From: Ichthyophthirius multifiliis
Taxonomy: Eukaryota; Ciliophora; Oligohymenophorea; Hymenostomatida
Length of the DNA stretch: 64,000 bases
Assembly (NCBI RefSeq): GCF_000220395.1
Contig: NW_004086145.1
Location: forward strand, 1 to 64,000
Reading direction: 5' to 3'
Shown here: positions 24,102-41,250 of the stretch, piece by piece
Layout of the letters: each line of letters begins with the position of its first letter
Position numbering within the stretch: the stretch's first letter is position 1
Position numbers and translations under genes: made by a program
The notes under the pieces: model-generated
What the model was told of the DNA's origin: nothing
Database searches by the model: none
Seen by the model: only the letters and a program-made list of their open reading frames with translations

Positions 24102-26361
24102 TCAACAATTTTTTAAAATTTTTTATATTTCTTATAAATTTCCTGAAAAATGAGTTTAAAAAGCCAAAAATTCTTCAAAATGTCCCTAAAAACAAAATAA
24201 AATATTAATAATAAATTACTAAAAAAATAAAAATTATCAAATAAAAAAATATTAAAAATATATAATATACCTATAGCAAACTTTCTTAATTTATTTTAGC
24301 AGCTCTAGGTAAATCGAAATTAAAACTAATTGTAAAATATTAACATAAATACTAAATAGTATGAAGTAAATCAAGTAACTAAAGTCCAAAACTTTCATTT
24401 AAAAAAGCTTAAAATAATTCATTAAATATGCAGCTGGGGTCTAAAAGGAAACTATAACTATCTTAAAATATATTCACAATATCATTAGTATTAAAAACCT
24501 TAAAAGATTTTCCCAAAACCAAATACATTAAACTCGCAATAATTATTTTTTTTTCAAACCCAATTGTTTTTATATTCATAATAGAGCAATCTATAATTTA
24601 CATGAATTCTCTATATAAAGAATAAGATTATTCATTTGGTTATTTAAATTAATTGAGGCAATTATTAATTTTAAAGTATTCATATACCAACTAAGAATTT
24701 TAAGCAAAAGATGAATTTTCAACAAAAATATCCCATTAGCACATAAACCAATTGCACCACATACTATAAGTAGGAGGATTTAATCTAAAATTAAGTTTCT
24801 TTTTTTTTTATTTAAATTTTTAATATTTAAATAAAAAGTACTTCAACTATCGTTATTTCAGTTTATTTTACTTAAATATCTGTATATCCATTATCAGTCG
24901 AACGTACAAAATCTTAAATATTAGGTGAATCGATTTCCTTTATTTAATATTATTTTATTATAATAAAAAAATTCATACTTCGATTTTTGAAGCAATATAA
25001 AGTGCAGTAACACCAATTAATTAGAGATCAGTTTTTTTAACATTATAAGTTTCTTATAAATATCTATCTATAATACTCTAAGCATTATAAAAAGTATCTC
25101 TTTTTAACATAAATTCCATAGAAACTTCCATCATCCAATCAATAAGTATAGCTCTCATATTTGAATTAATATTAACTTAATTTTATAGATAATGGGGATT
25201 AATAAGGTATAATTATTCTTATTATAAAATACTATCAATATATGAACTTTAGTGATTTTCGTTTAATTATTATAATTCGAATTCTTAAATTTATTATTTT
25301 ATTAAAATTTATTTTTGTTCTTTTTATAATTATTTGCTTATTATAGATTCCATTCTTTTCATTTTTTTTATATTATCATCATTTTTATTTATATTTATTA
25401 ATTCTTTCATTTTCGCTTATATTATACTTTTTTCACATTATTTATTAATATTTTTAATATCTTTTTTATCATCACCACTTTAATTTATTATTTATGTACA
25501 ATTAGTACTATTATTTTATGTTAAATTAGTTGTATTAATATTATTGGTGTTTTCGAATTTTGTATTGATTATATTTTTATAACTATTGAAATTTTTGCTT
25601 CCTGAAATAGTATGTTCATAATCATCGTTGAATTTTCGTATTTTTCTATAAAATATTAAAAAAAAAAAATAGAAAAATATATAATAATTTATATATTTAA
25701 TTATATGTATAATAAATTATTTATATTATAAATATTAATAATAAATAATTAAATATTTTTCTATAATCTTATTTATTTATTATTTTTATATTAAAAAATA
25801 AATATATGTTTTACACAAAAGAACTATTATTGCTAATTGAAGGAATATTTGTCTTAGTATCGAAATCAAAACCATGTTTTTTAAATTCAGAATATTAATA
25901 AAAAGCTTCATTTGGATCATTATTTTATTATTTTAAATTTATAAAATCTTAATTTTTATATTAGATATCTTCTTCTTTACACAAAAGGTCTTCAAAATTA
26001 TATTGATGAATATTAGAGACACTTAAATTCTCGCATACATTTTATGAAAAAGATAATTAATTTACAAATTATTATTATTAATGGATTACTTATTCTTCTT
26101 TTTATAATATTAAATTATTTTATAAATATTCATTATTACATATATTATCTGCATTAATATTCAAAAAACTATCATCTTCTTATGAATTATGCAAGTACCA
26201 TTTTTTAGGTTATTTTTTTTAATTTTATGAATCATAATTGTTTTTTAAAAATTATTATTATTATTCTAATTCTTTTAATTTTTCAATTTCTATATTTTTT
26301 TATTCGATCTCTTTAATTTTTGGAATTTCTTAATTTTTTATATATTCATAATTTTTATTTA

Positions 26362-26419
<58 letters not shown>

Positions 26420-27819
26420 TTTTAGTAAATTTTTTATTTAATCAATTAATAATTGATCATTAATAATTTAATTATCTAAAATATCTAAATTTTAAATATT
26501 CTAATTATGTTATAAAGTTAAATATTTATTATTTTTTTATTATTATTTTATATCATCATTATTTAATTTTTATTCTTTATGTATCTCTTAGTTTTTTTAA
26601 ATTGTATTTATATTTTTTTTTTATTTTTCGATTTATATTTATTAAGCAAAAGTCAAATTTTATTTTTATGTTTAATTTTTTGTTTAAGTATCTTTCTATT
26701 TTTCATTTCTATCATTGTTTTATATTATTAAATTATTATATTAAGATTATATATTATTTATTTTAGCTTATATTTAATGAGGATTATTTTAAATCAAATT
26801 AGTTGTTATCGATTATGATTTTTTTCTTCTATCTAATTAACTTTGATTTAATACTGGTTAACTTATTGGATAATATTATATCTTTTTCTCATTTGAAATT
26901 AAGGTTTCTTTATTTTAAATATCATATAATTTATTTATTTAAGTTTATATTTGATGTTTCTCTTATTGTTTGTTGATTAACTAATTTTTTTAAAAAATTA
27001 TATATATAATAAATATATATATATATATATATATAATTTATAAATATAATTTTATATATAATATTTTTATCAAAAAAAAAATCTATCAATAAAATAGAAT
27101 ATAAATTAATAAAATTAATAAGTATTTTTCTTATATTATTTATAAATTAAAATTATATATATAAATAAATACTTCTTTTTATTGAACATACATAAGAAAT
27201 TAGTTACTTGAAATATTATCGTTAGTTTTGAGATTACTGACATTATTTTTATATGAGTTTTATCTTGAATGAGTAGGAATATTCTCATTATTTTTGAAAT
27301 TATTATTTTCTTTTAAAAGAAAGTTTTTTAGTTATCAATTTTCAAATTTTGAATTTATTATAAAACTTCAAAGTTTGTGTTTTCACAAATGTTTTCTTTA
27401 TTTTAATAAAAAATATTATTTGCTATTATTTAATTTTATAATTTTATAGATTTAGTCATTTCTGAGTTATAGCGATGATGTTACTTTTTACTTTTTAAAT
27501 CTATATTTATAAATAAATATTTTTAATAATTTTATATTACATTACTATCAATTTTAACTAACTATTTATTTTCTTATAAGATTTTTATATTTACTTTTTC
27601 TTCCTTTTTTATTTATTATTATTACTATTACGGTTAGTTTTAGTTTATTACTTTTGTTTTTTTATTATTTTCTATTTTTACTATCTAAGGTTATATACAT
27701 TTTTAAATATTTTAAGTAACTCCTTTAAATGTTGCCTGGGTTAATTTTTATGAAATATTTTCTATTAATGCAAAAGATCTATCTCTTCCTGAATTGTTTT
27801 TTAGGCTTTCAATATTCAT
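24102..27819 (-). CDS. Cyclin with long Q/N-rich N-terminal extension
   Basis: ATG at 27817-27819 (MNIESLKNNSGRDRSF). About 850 residues of Q/N/K-rich low-complexity sequence follow, including an Asn run from an AAT repeat (26363-26420). The cyclin box then runs from about 25230 down to 24800. It carries the hallmark MRAILIDWMMEVSMEF, RDTFYNAQSIIDRYL, LIGVTALYIASKIEE and the QTEITIVE helix, as in A/B-type cyclins. The conserved Arg of MRAILIDW and the Lys of ALYIASK needed for CDK contact are present. Introns include about 24937-24968 and 24196-24269. The end is GHFEEFLAFQ...LKNC, TGA at 24102-24104. The extension may carry degradation signals; no clear RxxL box was identified. A one-base slip in an A run near 27335 is needed. 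Confidence 0.85.
26363..26420 (-). repeat. AAT repeat encoding poly-Asn in cyclin
   Basis: A TTA/ATT triplet run on the plus strand reads AAT in the coding frame, giving about 18 asparagines in the N-terminal extension. Confidence 0.8.
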
Positions 27820-28308
27820 TTTTTATTAATTTTTATTTTATTTTTATTTATGTTTTTTTTTTTTTTTTATTATATATTGTATATATATATTTTTTTTATA
27901 ATTTCTTTTTATAATTTTATAAAAAAAAATTCAAATTTAAAAATTAAAAAAATAAAAATAAAAATAATAACATCTTTTTTTATTTTATTTTAAATTAATT
28001 TAATAATAAAAAAAAATATTAAATATTTTATTTTAAAAAGTAAAAATAATTTCATAAACAAAAACCAAGCAAAAAAAATATTATTAAAGAAGTTAAATTT
28101 ATATTATATTTTTCAACGTAAAATATTTAAATTTTAATTAAAAAAAAACAAAACAAATAAAAATAAGAAAAAAAAAAAAAAAAACTGAAAATTATATATT
28201 TTAAAAATATTATGTAATGTATATATATTTATTTGTTAAATACGAAAAATAATTATATATTTATAAAACATAAATGAATATATTAATTTAAAAAAAAGTA
28301 AAAAATCT
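27820..28308. other. Intergenic, nothing recognised
   Basis: AT-rich spacer between two minus-strand genes. It should hold the cyclin promoter and the GH31 3' flank, but no motif can be identified. Confidence 0.5.
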
Positions 28309-31206
<2,898 letters not shown>

Positions 31207-32419
31207 ATTTTTTTTATTTACTCTCCATGTAATATTAAATAAAATATAGTTGTTAATAATGCGGCAGAATATATAAGTATTAAAAGGAGTTTTTACAACA
31301 TTTCTTATATTTTACTTAATTTAAATATTATTAATTAAAGTATGATTAATTTGTTTATTATTAATTAATTTATTATTTATTTTTAATTTGTGTTTTATCT
31401 GATTGAATTTTATAATTTTTCAAACAGGTAAAATAATCAAACATTTTTAATTTATTGTATATTTTTTTATTTTTTTAAAAAGAAAAAATTAATAGATGTA
31501 CACAATAAAATTCAAAAAACGAAATAATAGAAACGAATCATCAAGAAAAAAAAACAATAAAAATAACTAATATTAATAATATAATATATGTATATATATA
31601 TATATTAAAAATAGATATAAATTATATTAATTTTTATAATTTTACTAAATTATAATTTATCTTGCCATAAAATATATATATTATTATAAAATAATAAGTT
31701 TAATTTTTATATTAATCAAAATAATTATAATATTTAATATTTATCCCATTTTTCGTATTATGGTATGAAATAACCATTTTTTGTACAAAATATAAATTAA
31801 TAGACATTAATATTATTTTTTTTAATTTTATATTTTTTTTTATTTTTATATATTTTAAAGTATGTAATAATATTTTTTATTTTAATTTTTTTTAGATAAT
31901 AAATTATAGTGTGTGTATTTTTCGAAGTTGAATAATTATTTATTATAAATATTGCAAATAATATTTTTAAATTAATAAATAAATAAAAATAAATTTAATT
32001 ATTTTATTTATAAAAATTAATAATTAATATATTTTTCATCGTTTTAATTATTAATATTTTCCTATTAAAAAGGTAAATAATAAATAAAAATAAAATTAAT
32101 TAATTTTATAAAAAACTAATAGAATGATGATTAATTACCAATAAATATAATTTAATTTAATAAAATTAATATACATGTATACATATTTTATTTTTCAATT
32201 GTTTTTTTATTTATAATTATAAATTTCTTATTTTTAATGAATTCCTCTATTCAATAAACACCAAAAGACAAGCAATATTAAAAAAATTGTTTTTAATTTT
32301 ATTATATATATATATAATTAGATTATAATAATTAAGTTTACAAATATGTTAATTAAATAATTTATTTACCTAAAATTTTGAATACGATATATATTAATTA
32401 GAGGGAGATGATTTAATAG
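31207..32419. other. Intergenic divergent promoter region
   Basis: About 1.2 kb of AT-rich DNA between a minus-strand and a plus-strand gene. It must hold both promoters. No recognisable element is seen. Confidence 0.5.
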
Positions 32420-33592
32420 ATGTACAAAATAATATAACTAAAAAAAAAATATTCCATTAACAAAAAAAAATTAAAGTTTATAAAAAAAGTAAGTAATAAT
32501 AGCTTTAAAGAAGCCAGTATCTTAAAGAAATTTAAGAGACTTGAAAATATTTATGAAATGTTGCCAAAACCTAACATTTTTTCAAAATTAATTCGGTTAA
32601 AACTACAAATAAATGTTGTAAGAATGTGTAGAATATTTTAAATACTAATTTTATCAATAAGATCAAGTTGTTTTTCAATAAGGTATATTTTTTTAAATAA
32701 AAAAATATAAATAAAAATACATAAAGGAATGACTGGAGATTTATTTTATATTATTTTAAGAGGAAAAGTTAGTATAAATGTAAAAATATAAGAAATCGAA
32801 AAAGTGGAATCTAAAAAAGGATAATTTGTTGATAAAGAAACATATTAAACAATAAAAATAAGAGAATTACAAGCTGGTTTAATATATAAATTAAATTAAA
32901 ATAAAAAAATTAATACATTTATAAAAAGGAGATTCTTTTGGAGAATTAGCCCTTATTGATAAAAAACCAAGAATGGCAACTGTTACATGTTTAACTGATT
33001 GTGACTTTATAACTCTTGATAAGACATCATTTGATAAAATATTAAGTTTATATTTTATTTTAATAAAAAATTTATTTTACTTTTATAAAAAATAAATAAA
33101 GAAAATGAAGAAATAACAAAATTTAATATAGAAGTTATGAATCTTAAAAATATTTAATTATTTCAAACTTTCGCAACTACTATTCTTAAATAAATATATT
33201 TAATTTTATAAATAATTAAATGTAATAAGGGATAAATTATTTTGTAAGAAGGTTAAATTTCTGATTATGTATATATAATTTCTTAAGGGGAATTTAAAGT
33301 TAATTTTATTTTTATAGTAATATGTGTTAATAAATATTATTTTAATTAAAAGATTACCAAAAATGCATTAATAAAAGTTGAAGATGATAAAGAAAGTTTT
33401 TTAGATTATCGCGAAAAAAAAGTTGTAAAAACATCAATAAACGTACAAAAAAAAAAATTAAAAATTATTAATTAAAAAAAATAAAGTTAGGTATTCTAAG
33501 TAGATATTAAACATTTGGTGATGAAGAATTTTTTATGAAATAATAAACTTTAGTAAATATATAATGTATTTCAATGTAAGGAGAAGTAAATT

Positions 33593-33650
<58 letters not shown>

Positions 33651-35065
33651 GCAAATTAATTATTAGTTAAGAATGCTTAACAAAAAAGATTTTATTAAAA
33701 AATTTGGATATGATAATATATAAATGAGCCGATTAAAATAATTATGTGAATAAAAGAGATAATTTCGGTTGAAATAAATTTAATAAAGTATTATTACTTT
33801 TTAAAAAATAAGCTAAATAAAAAGCGATTAAAATAATATCTAATTTATTTAACCGTACTTACAACAATAACAATAATTAATAGGAATATAAGGGGCAGAA
33901 CAAAATTTAATTTTAACAACTAATTAAAAAAAAGCTGAATAGCCATTACAATATGAATAATAATAACAATTAAAATAAGTATAACAATAGTAGTAATATT
34001 TTCCTGCTTGTTTTGTTAAAAAAGTAATTAAATACAAAAAAAATTCATAAGATTATTTAGAACATTTATAAGATTCTTTGTTTAGTCCTAAATCATAGCA
34101 TGGTATATAAAAAAAAAAACATTAGTATTTATTTTTTAAATTTAATAAACAAAGATGAATTATTATTGCCATCATTTAGTTAAAATATAAGTTAAAAGAA
34201 TACGAGCAATATGAAATTTGATACTTAATAAGAATAAATATACTTAAAAAAAAACAATTCAACAGAAAAAAATATTTTCCAATAATCAATCTTTTCACCC
34301 CGATAATCAATTTAAAAATAAACTGAAGAATAAGAAGAAATAGAAGAAATATAATTAGAGAAAAAATATAGTGATTTATAATAAAAAATGAATATAAAAA
34401 ATCGTAGAAAAAACAAAAGTGCAAATTGTATTTTTTTCAGGAATTTAGATGAATAATAGCAGGTCAATAAAAGTTTGCATCTTTGTGTATAAAATAGAAA
34501 AAATTATATTAAAAACTAAGTTTAATTAAAAAAATATTTTAGTGATTAAGAAAAAGTCAACTTTAAAAATAAAATTAATAGAATTTAAAAATAAAATCAA
34601 ATAAACATTTATTTACATGAAGAAAATAATAAAAATTTTATAATAAAAAGCCTTCAAAGTTAAAAATAATAAAATTTAAATATAGAAATGTTTAATTCTT
34701 TACCTAAATCTCGTGTTAATTTATAAAAAACATTAAAATTTCATAGTCCTTTTTATAATAATAATATATAAAAAATAAATTCTTGTGATATTAATTTCAA
34801 TTTAAATAATAAATAAGTACCTAAAATAAATAAATCAGAAAAAAAATTAAGCTTTTTATATGAAATTAGAAACAAAAATGAATTACCACTCAAATATTAT
34901 AGTAGTGCTATAAGATATAATGCATAAACTTTTAATAATGTTGTATTATTAAAATCTTAAATATAAAAGTAAAACTAAACTTCTAATGATATAATAAATA
35001 AATTTAAAAACAGTTAAATGGATGATATAAAAAAAACATTAGTTTTTAAAAAATATTAAATTTGA
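32420..35065 (+). CDS. Tandem cyclic-nucleotide-binding-domain protein
   Basis: The first CNB domain spans about 32560-33060, with YQFYQQDQVVFQQ then GMTGDLFYIILRGKVSI. Its phosphate-binding cassette is GDSFGELALIDKKPRMATV, with both the Glu and the cassette Arg present, and LTDCDFITLDKTSFDKIL follows. A second, more diverged CNB follows (about 33130-33580), with NKGQIILQEGQISDYVYII. The C-terminal half (about 33780-35060) is a Q/N/K-rich tail without domains. No kinase or channel segment is seen, so it is not PKG or a CNG channel; such stand-alone CNB proteins are common in ciliates. Introns include about 32681-32725, 32879-32932, 33056-33101 and an (AT)n-filled one near 33590-33655. One early frame slip is needed upstream of the first CNB, so the start is uncertain. 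TGA at 35063-35065. Confidence 0.8.
33601..33646. repeat. (AT)n microsatellite in CNB-protein intron
   Basis: Perfect AT run within the intron downstream of the second CNB domain. Confidence 0.85.
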
Positions 35066-35233
35066 TAAAATATATATAAAATATATATAATATATATAAT
35101 TATTAAAAATAATTTTATTTTTTTAGCAATTAATTAAAAACATTATTATATGTTCGCAGATTTTTATATAATTATAATTTTTTAAACTAAGAAAATAAAA
35201 TATATAAATATATTAAAAAATTTTATTCAAAAA

Positions 35234-35848
35234 ATGACTGATACAACTAATAAAATGTTCTCAGAATAAATTTAAAATATAAATTAATAAGAAACAGATA
35301 TTTTCAATGATTTTAATACTAAAGTAATAATAAGATATACTAGACTCTCTCCAAATTAAAACTTTCACTTTTAAAACGTCAAGAAGTCTTTATTAAATCG
35401 ATTTGAATAAGAATATCATAAATAAAATTCTAATTAATCCTAATTATTATAAGTAAATAAAATGATACTAAGATATTAAATAAAATAATCTAATGAATAA
35501 AATTAAAATAATGTTTCGTAAAACTTATCTCGAATTTTATCTGCAATATCTGAGTTTAAATAAAAGCAAATTTAAAATTAAATAAATTTAAATTCTGATA
35601 TGAATTAAAAATAATAAATATTAACATAAAAATATACTAAATTTCCTAATCTTAATACTAAACAATATGAATTTATATAAAAATATAATAGAATAGAAGC
35701 TGAGAAAATATCTAAATAATATATTATAGAAAATCAAAATATTGATTTTAATTTGTATAATTAATGCTTCAAAGCTATTAATTAAACTAAAATTAAAGTA
35801 GTTAATTCATTGGATACACCAAAGTTTCCGGATTTTATTAATATTTGA
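35234..35848 (+). CDS. Small hypothetical protein, 204 aa
   Basis: One uninterrupted frame from ATG 35234 (MTDTTNKMFSEQIQ) to TGA 35846-35848, ending VVNSLDTPKFPDFINI. It is Q/N-rich and hydrophilic, with scattered basic patches and no membrane segment or known motif. It lies 168 bp after the CNB gene on the same strand. I do not recognise it. Normal use of TAA/TAG as Gln through the frame supports a real gene. Confidence 0.7.
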
Positions 35849-36535
35849 AATTTTAGATTAAGTCTGTACATATTTTATATATATATATATAATATTAATT
35901 TTTAATATTAAATTTTTATTTATCTTTTTTCTTATAAAAACACATTCGGCAAACAAACAAAATAAGGCGAAAAAATAATTGATTATGGCTTTATTATTTT
36001 TTTTATGTTAGTTTTTTTTTAAAAATATTTGACAAAAAATAAAAAAACAATGCTAATAAATATTATATATATAAAATTGTTTCTAATAATAATAAAAATA
36101 TAGTTTTAATTTTCTATTTTAAAATTTAAAAATAATTATATTTACTAATATATAAAAAATTTATAATGTAATTTAATAACTTATAATATTTTATATAATA
36201 ATTTATAAAAATTTAATACTTATTTTACTATTATCCATTATTCTATATTTTTATATTTCTAATTATCTATATTTTATTTATTTTTTAATCTTTTTTTATT
36301 TTATAAAATTAAGATTTTTAAATTAAATAATTTATTGTATATCGTGCGTGAATTAATTAAATTTATATTGTTTTTTAAATTATTCTTAAAAATAAAATTC
36401 GTCTTAATTTAATTTAATTTTGTATTTTTCATATTTATTATTATTATTTTATTAATTTACTACAAATAAAAAAAGCCGAAAAAAATTATTAAAATATATT
36501 CAATAAATACATTTCAAAGCTAATTATATAAATAA
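35849..36535. other. Intergenic, nothing recognised
   Basis: AT-rich spacer with an (AT)n patch near 35877-35890. No gene seen. Confidence 0.5.
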
Positions 36536-38383
36536 ATGGGATTTACAATATGCAAAATTTACTAAACAGAAAAGATTGATAAAGAAAACATTCGAGAAGA
36601 CATAATAAATAAAAAGGAATAAAAGTCTTCCTTAATTTCTAATTATAGTAATTCTTTTTTAATATAAAAACCAATAACTGAAAAAGGTATATAAAAAAAA
36701 GACAAAAAAGACAAACCTACTACTAATATAAAAATATTTTTTAAAAAAATAAAAAAATAGAAAAAGAATGTAAATAAACTGATAGTTATTTTCAAAAAGA
36801 GTAAAGAATAGGTGAATATTTTTGCGGCGGGCAAGAAATGGAGAAAAACGCCCAAAGCTATAAAAAACGAGAAAAGACATTTAAAAATTTTCTAATAAAA
36901 AGTTAGAAAAAGAGCAAATAATAAAAAGCCAAAAAACAACAAAAAATATGTGAATAATTATTTAAATAAAAATTCGATAATCTTCTTTTACAAATAAAAG
37001 ATACTAAAAAATTAAAATAAAATATAAAATTAGGCCCTCCCATTAAATATAGATGGGCAGCCTGGAAATATCATTTATTTAAGTAATTAACTTAATAAGA
37101 CGTAGATTTATACAATATAATAAAAAATGCTTAATCAAAAGACGAAACATAAATAATTAAAGACTTAAATAGAACATTCCCCGATCAAATTTATTTCTAA
37201 CCAAAATCTCCTGAACTAAAACAAGAAGAAGATTTTTAAAACGAAAGTTTAGAAAAGCTAAGAAGGTAATAAAAAAAAAAAAAAGAAAGAAATATATATA
37301 AAAATAAAATAAACAAAAATATAGAATTTTAAGTAGTATATGTATAATATATCCAAATCTAGGATATTGTTAAGGAATGAATTTTTTGATAGGTTTTATG
37401 CTATTGGTAAATGGCGGAAATGAATAAGAAGCATTTTTAATGTTCAAAGTACTCGCAGAAGACCCAAATTTTATGTTAATGGGATTATACGAGAATGATT
37501 TTCCAATGTTAAAATTTTTAGAGTATTGTGTTGGGAAGTCTATGAAAAAATATTTAAAGGAAGTATGGAATCATATATTATTTTTGGAAATCGAATATTC
37601 ATATTGGTTAACAAAATGGATTTTGACGCTTTTTTTATATTCTATTCCTATATAATGTTGCGCTAGACTATGGGATTTTTTAATTTCGAATTCTATTTTT
37701 GGAATATGTGAACTTGTGGTGTCTATGCTTTATGTATTATAAGATAAAATATTATGTTTAAATGATTAAATTTAATTCATGTAATTTTTCTAATCTAATA
37801 ATTTCGAAAAGCTTAATATGAGTTAAATTGTTGGTTTATGTGAAAAATTTCCTGTCAAAAACTCCTGTATAGCTAAATATGCCAAAAAATTTATTTTAAA
37901 AGTTGAAAAAGATAATCAATATGCTTTATTATATTCTTTTTTATGTAATTAAAAAAATTCTAAGAAATCCATAGTATAATGATTAAATAGAGGAGAAATG
38001 TAATCAAAGAAAGTAATCTTAGTTCTTTTATTAATAATCATTAATAAAATAATAATGAAAATAATTAATTATTAAAGGATTTGGAGGAAAAAGATGATGA
38101 AGAAGAAAAAAACAATCATTATAATGATAATAATAATAATAATTTTGAAATTTATAATTCTTAAATAATGAATGAAGAGTCTATTGAATAATATAATAGA
38201 TACTTAAGAACCGAAAATTAAAATTTAATCCAAAAATATTCGTTTAAGTGTTCCTTTAATTAAATAAATAATATAGATGATATTAATTATAATTGGTAAA
38301 ATACATTATATTAAAATAATACTATTGCTAACAGCTAATTATCTATAAAAACAAAATACATTGAAAATATAATTATAAATTGA
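36536..38383 (+). CDS. TBC-domain Rab GTPase-activating protein
   Basis: ATG at 36536 (MGFTICKIYQTEKI). After an intron (about 36689-36766) and a Lys/Gln-rich coil, the TBC domain starts with LGPPIKYRWAAWKYHLF. It contains the catalytic-Arg motif IKDLNRTFPDQ (IxxDxxR) and, after an intron at 37267-37322, the Gln-finger motif NLGYCQGMNFLIGFMLL (YxQ). The later helices LKEVWNHILFLEIEYS and PIQCCARLWDFLI also fit TBC. Both catalytic residues of the dual-finger mechanism are present, so active GTP hydrolysis on a Rab in membrane traffic is expected. The C terminus is N/E-rich (KDLEEKDDEEEKNNHYND) and ends at TGA 38381-38383. It lies one frame off, reached by a single-base change in an A7 run near 37950. 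Without that correction the protein stops at 37980. Confidence 0.92.
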
Positions 38384-38614
38384 ATATTAAAAAAAAATAT
38401 TATTTTATTATATATATTTATAATAAATTATATTGTACATTATTTATTCTTTTTTATTTATATTTTAAAAAATTAATTTTTTATTTTTGTTATATGTATT
38501 TTTATCTTTAATAAAAAAAAAATTCAGATTTTTTTTTTTTTTTTTTTCAAATCATTTGAAAAATAACTTTAAAAAATAAATTCAATAAAAATAATAAAAA
38601 AAATTAATTCAAAA
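38384..38614. other. Short intergenic region
   Basis: AT-rich gap with a poly-T run at 38529-38547. No feature resolved. Confidence 0.4.
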
Positions 38615-39151
38615 ATGAATGATTGTGATTAATTTAAAATGATACAATATGAAGAATTTATACGTTCTGAATATGATTCAAGTGAAAAAGATACTTCTTT
38701 ATTAAAATCTAATAATAAAGTTAATATTTAATTATAAACTGATTAATATTCATCAGAATATGAGTAATATCAAAAAGAAAATTGAATATTAAAAAAATAA
38801 ATTAAATAACTTCAACTAGAAAATAATTATTTAAAAAACTAACAAGAAAATTCAAAAAGTCAAGATGTTAAAATGTTAAAAAATATATATTTTTATAAAA
38901 TTTATATATTTAAATTTTTATATGCATTTTAATTTTTTTAGATATAATCAAAATGATAATTTAAATGAATAAAGAATATAGCAAATGCAGAAATTAATAA
39001 TAACATAGAGATAATAATTAATTTAAAAAGACGAATAAATAAAATATATATAGGATAAATTTAACTAAAATAATTAAAAATAATATATAAAATCTGATAA
39101 AGTTTAATAATAAGAAGAAGTACTATAAAAAATGAAACAAATTGTAAATAT

Positions 39152-39210
<59 letters not shown>

Positions 39211-40788
39211 GTTTATATATTTTTATTTTATTTTTAGATTTTTTCATTAATTTAAAGTAAAGAAAAAATTTGTAATTGTTAAGGAAATAATAATTTATAT
39301 AATTAATTAAAAGGTTATTTTTTTAATTTTTATATTATAATAAATTATTTTAAAAAGATGTTTTAAATTCTATTATTAAAATTGAAAAAGAAAAAAGTTT
39401 GGATAAAATTGATTAATTTATAATAGAAAATAAAAAATAAAAAACAAATAATAATTTCTAAATCAATAAATTTGAAAGTTTATTAAATAATTCTTTATAA
39501 TTATATCTATAAAAAGTATTTATTTAAAAATATAAAAGCCATTTTTTTTTTTTTTAGAATGAAGTAAATTGTATTGGTGATTATTTACTAAAACAATAAA
39601 ATTAATTAAATACAAAATCCAGTAAACAATTCTATTATAATATACATAATAATGGACAATAATCTTTAAACGAAAATGTAAAAAAAATAATTTAAGAAAA
39701 TTAAATAGAAAATAGCATATAAAATTCGTTTTATAATTTATAAACGAATAAAAATTTAGAAGGAGGTAAAACCTTATATAAAGGAATATCAAAAAATCAA
39801 TAATTTAAAAATAATTATGATAAAAGAATATAAGTAATATTTTTATTAAAATAATATATAATAAAAAATAAGGAATTATAACAAAAATTAGAAATATTAC
39901 AATATAAAAGGAAGAATTATTAAATAAACAAGGTAATCTTTTTTATTATATTTAGATAATATATAATATAATATAATAAATAATTTAAAAAGGAAATCGA
40001 ATAAAAAGAATTAAATGAAAAACTTTCAGAAAGAAAATAATAATAATAAACGAATTTTAACTAAACTCTTCACAAAAAAAGTCATTCAGACTAAATGCAT
40101 TTAAATAATTTCAATTTAACAAATAATTAAATAAATAAAAATATTATTTTAAACCATGATATAATAAAAAATTATACTAAGAAAAAATTTTACAATAATA
40201 AACCTAATTCTTAAGATAATAAATTCTTTTCTAATTTAAATGAAAATTGCATTTAAAATAATACCGATTATAACTCATTAAATTTAAATAAAGAAACTTT
40301 TTCACCTTCTATTTAGAATAATAATTTCCATTAACAAATATAAAATAATATACTCTAAAAATCCACTTTTATTAGTAAATTTTTTGATTAATATAATTAA
40401 CTTTTATATATATTAAAATAAAGAAAATCAAAATTATACGAGTAATATTTAAGATAAAAATTAGGAAAATGTTTTAGTTTAAAATAATTACTAATAAAAT
40501 AAATTTATAGATTCAAAATGTGCTAGTTTAATTTAATAAAATATTAATCTATAAGAAAAAAAAATACTAATAATTTTAATTCTTTATCATAATTTTTTAA
40601 CTCAAATTAATTAAAAAAATAATGTAATTATATATAATAATATAATTATGTTAATTTTTTCTAAATATATATATATAGATATAGATAGAAATATAACCTT
40701 TAATAAAAAAATAAATCATCAAAATATATAAGACGCATTATGTAAAATAAAAAAAGAAAATATAGAAAAACAATTTTATAATAAGTGA
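38615..40788 (+). CDS. Coiled-coil protein with one in-frame TGA
   Basis: ATG at 38615 (MNDCDQFKMIQYEEFIRSEY). The frame continues through YEQYQKEN, meets TGA at 38782-38784, and resumes in the same frame as a classic coiled coil (ILKKQIKQLQLENNYLKN). Several small introns fit: about 38875-38940, (AT)n-filled 39144-39238, 39315-39357 and others to 40 kb. The end reads NHQNIQDALCKIKKEN...FYNK, TGA 40786-40788. The product is a Q/N/K-rich coil of no recognised family. Replacing the TGA with a Gln codon would fit the heptads. It could be a sequencing error, a mutation from TAA, or read-through. Confidence 0.6.
39163..39200. repeat. (AT)n microsatellite in intron
   Basis: Perfect AT run within an intron of the coiled-coil gene. 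Confidence 0.85.
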
Positions 40789-41250
40789 TGAGATAAAATA
40801 AAATTAAATAAAATATATATATATGAACAATTAATGTATATATAATTTAAATTTTTTTATTCATTTAATTAAAAAAAATGTAATATTAATATTATTTATA
40901 TTTTTATTTTATAAATTAATAGAAATATAAAGTGTTTATATAATATAATTTTTATTAAATTGAATATAAATAAAAAATAATAATATTATAAATCAAAACT
41001 TATTTGTAAATTATAATTGGTAATTAAATATTAATTTAAAATAAATGTTCTTTTAAATTTAAAAAACTCTTCAATTTGTTTTTATAATCATTTTTATTAT
41101 AATTTTAATTAGAAAAAAAACATTATAATTTATAAAATTATAATTATATTATTATCATAAATAGGTTAAATTATATATCTCTAACAAAAAAAAAGCATAT
41201 TTTTTAAACCAAAATTTAATAAATACATATATAAATAAAAAAATTTAAAA

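Noticed and set aside
36643-36880. Two minus-strand hydrophobic ORFs
   Set aside because: Antisense shadows of the N-terminal region of the TBC gene.
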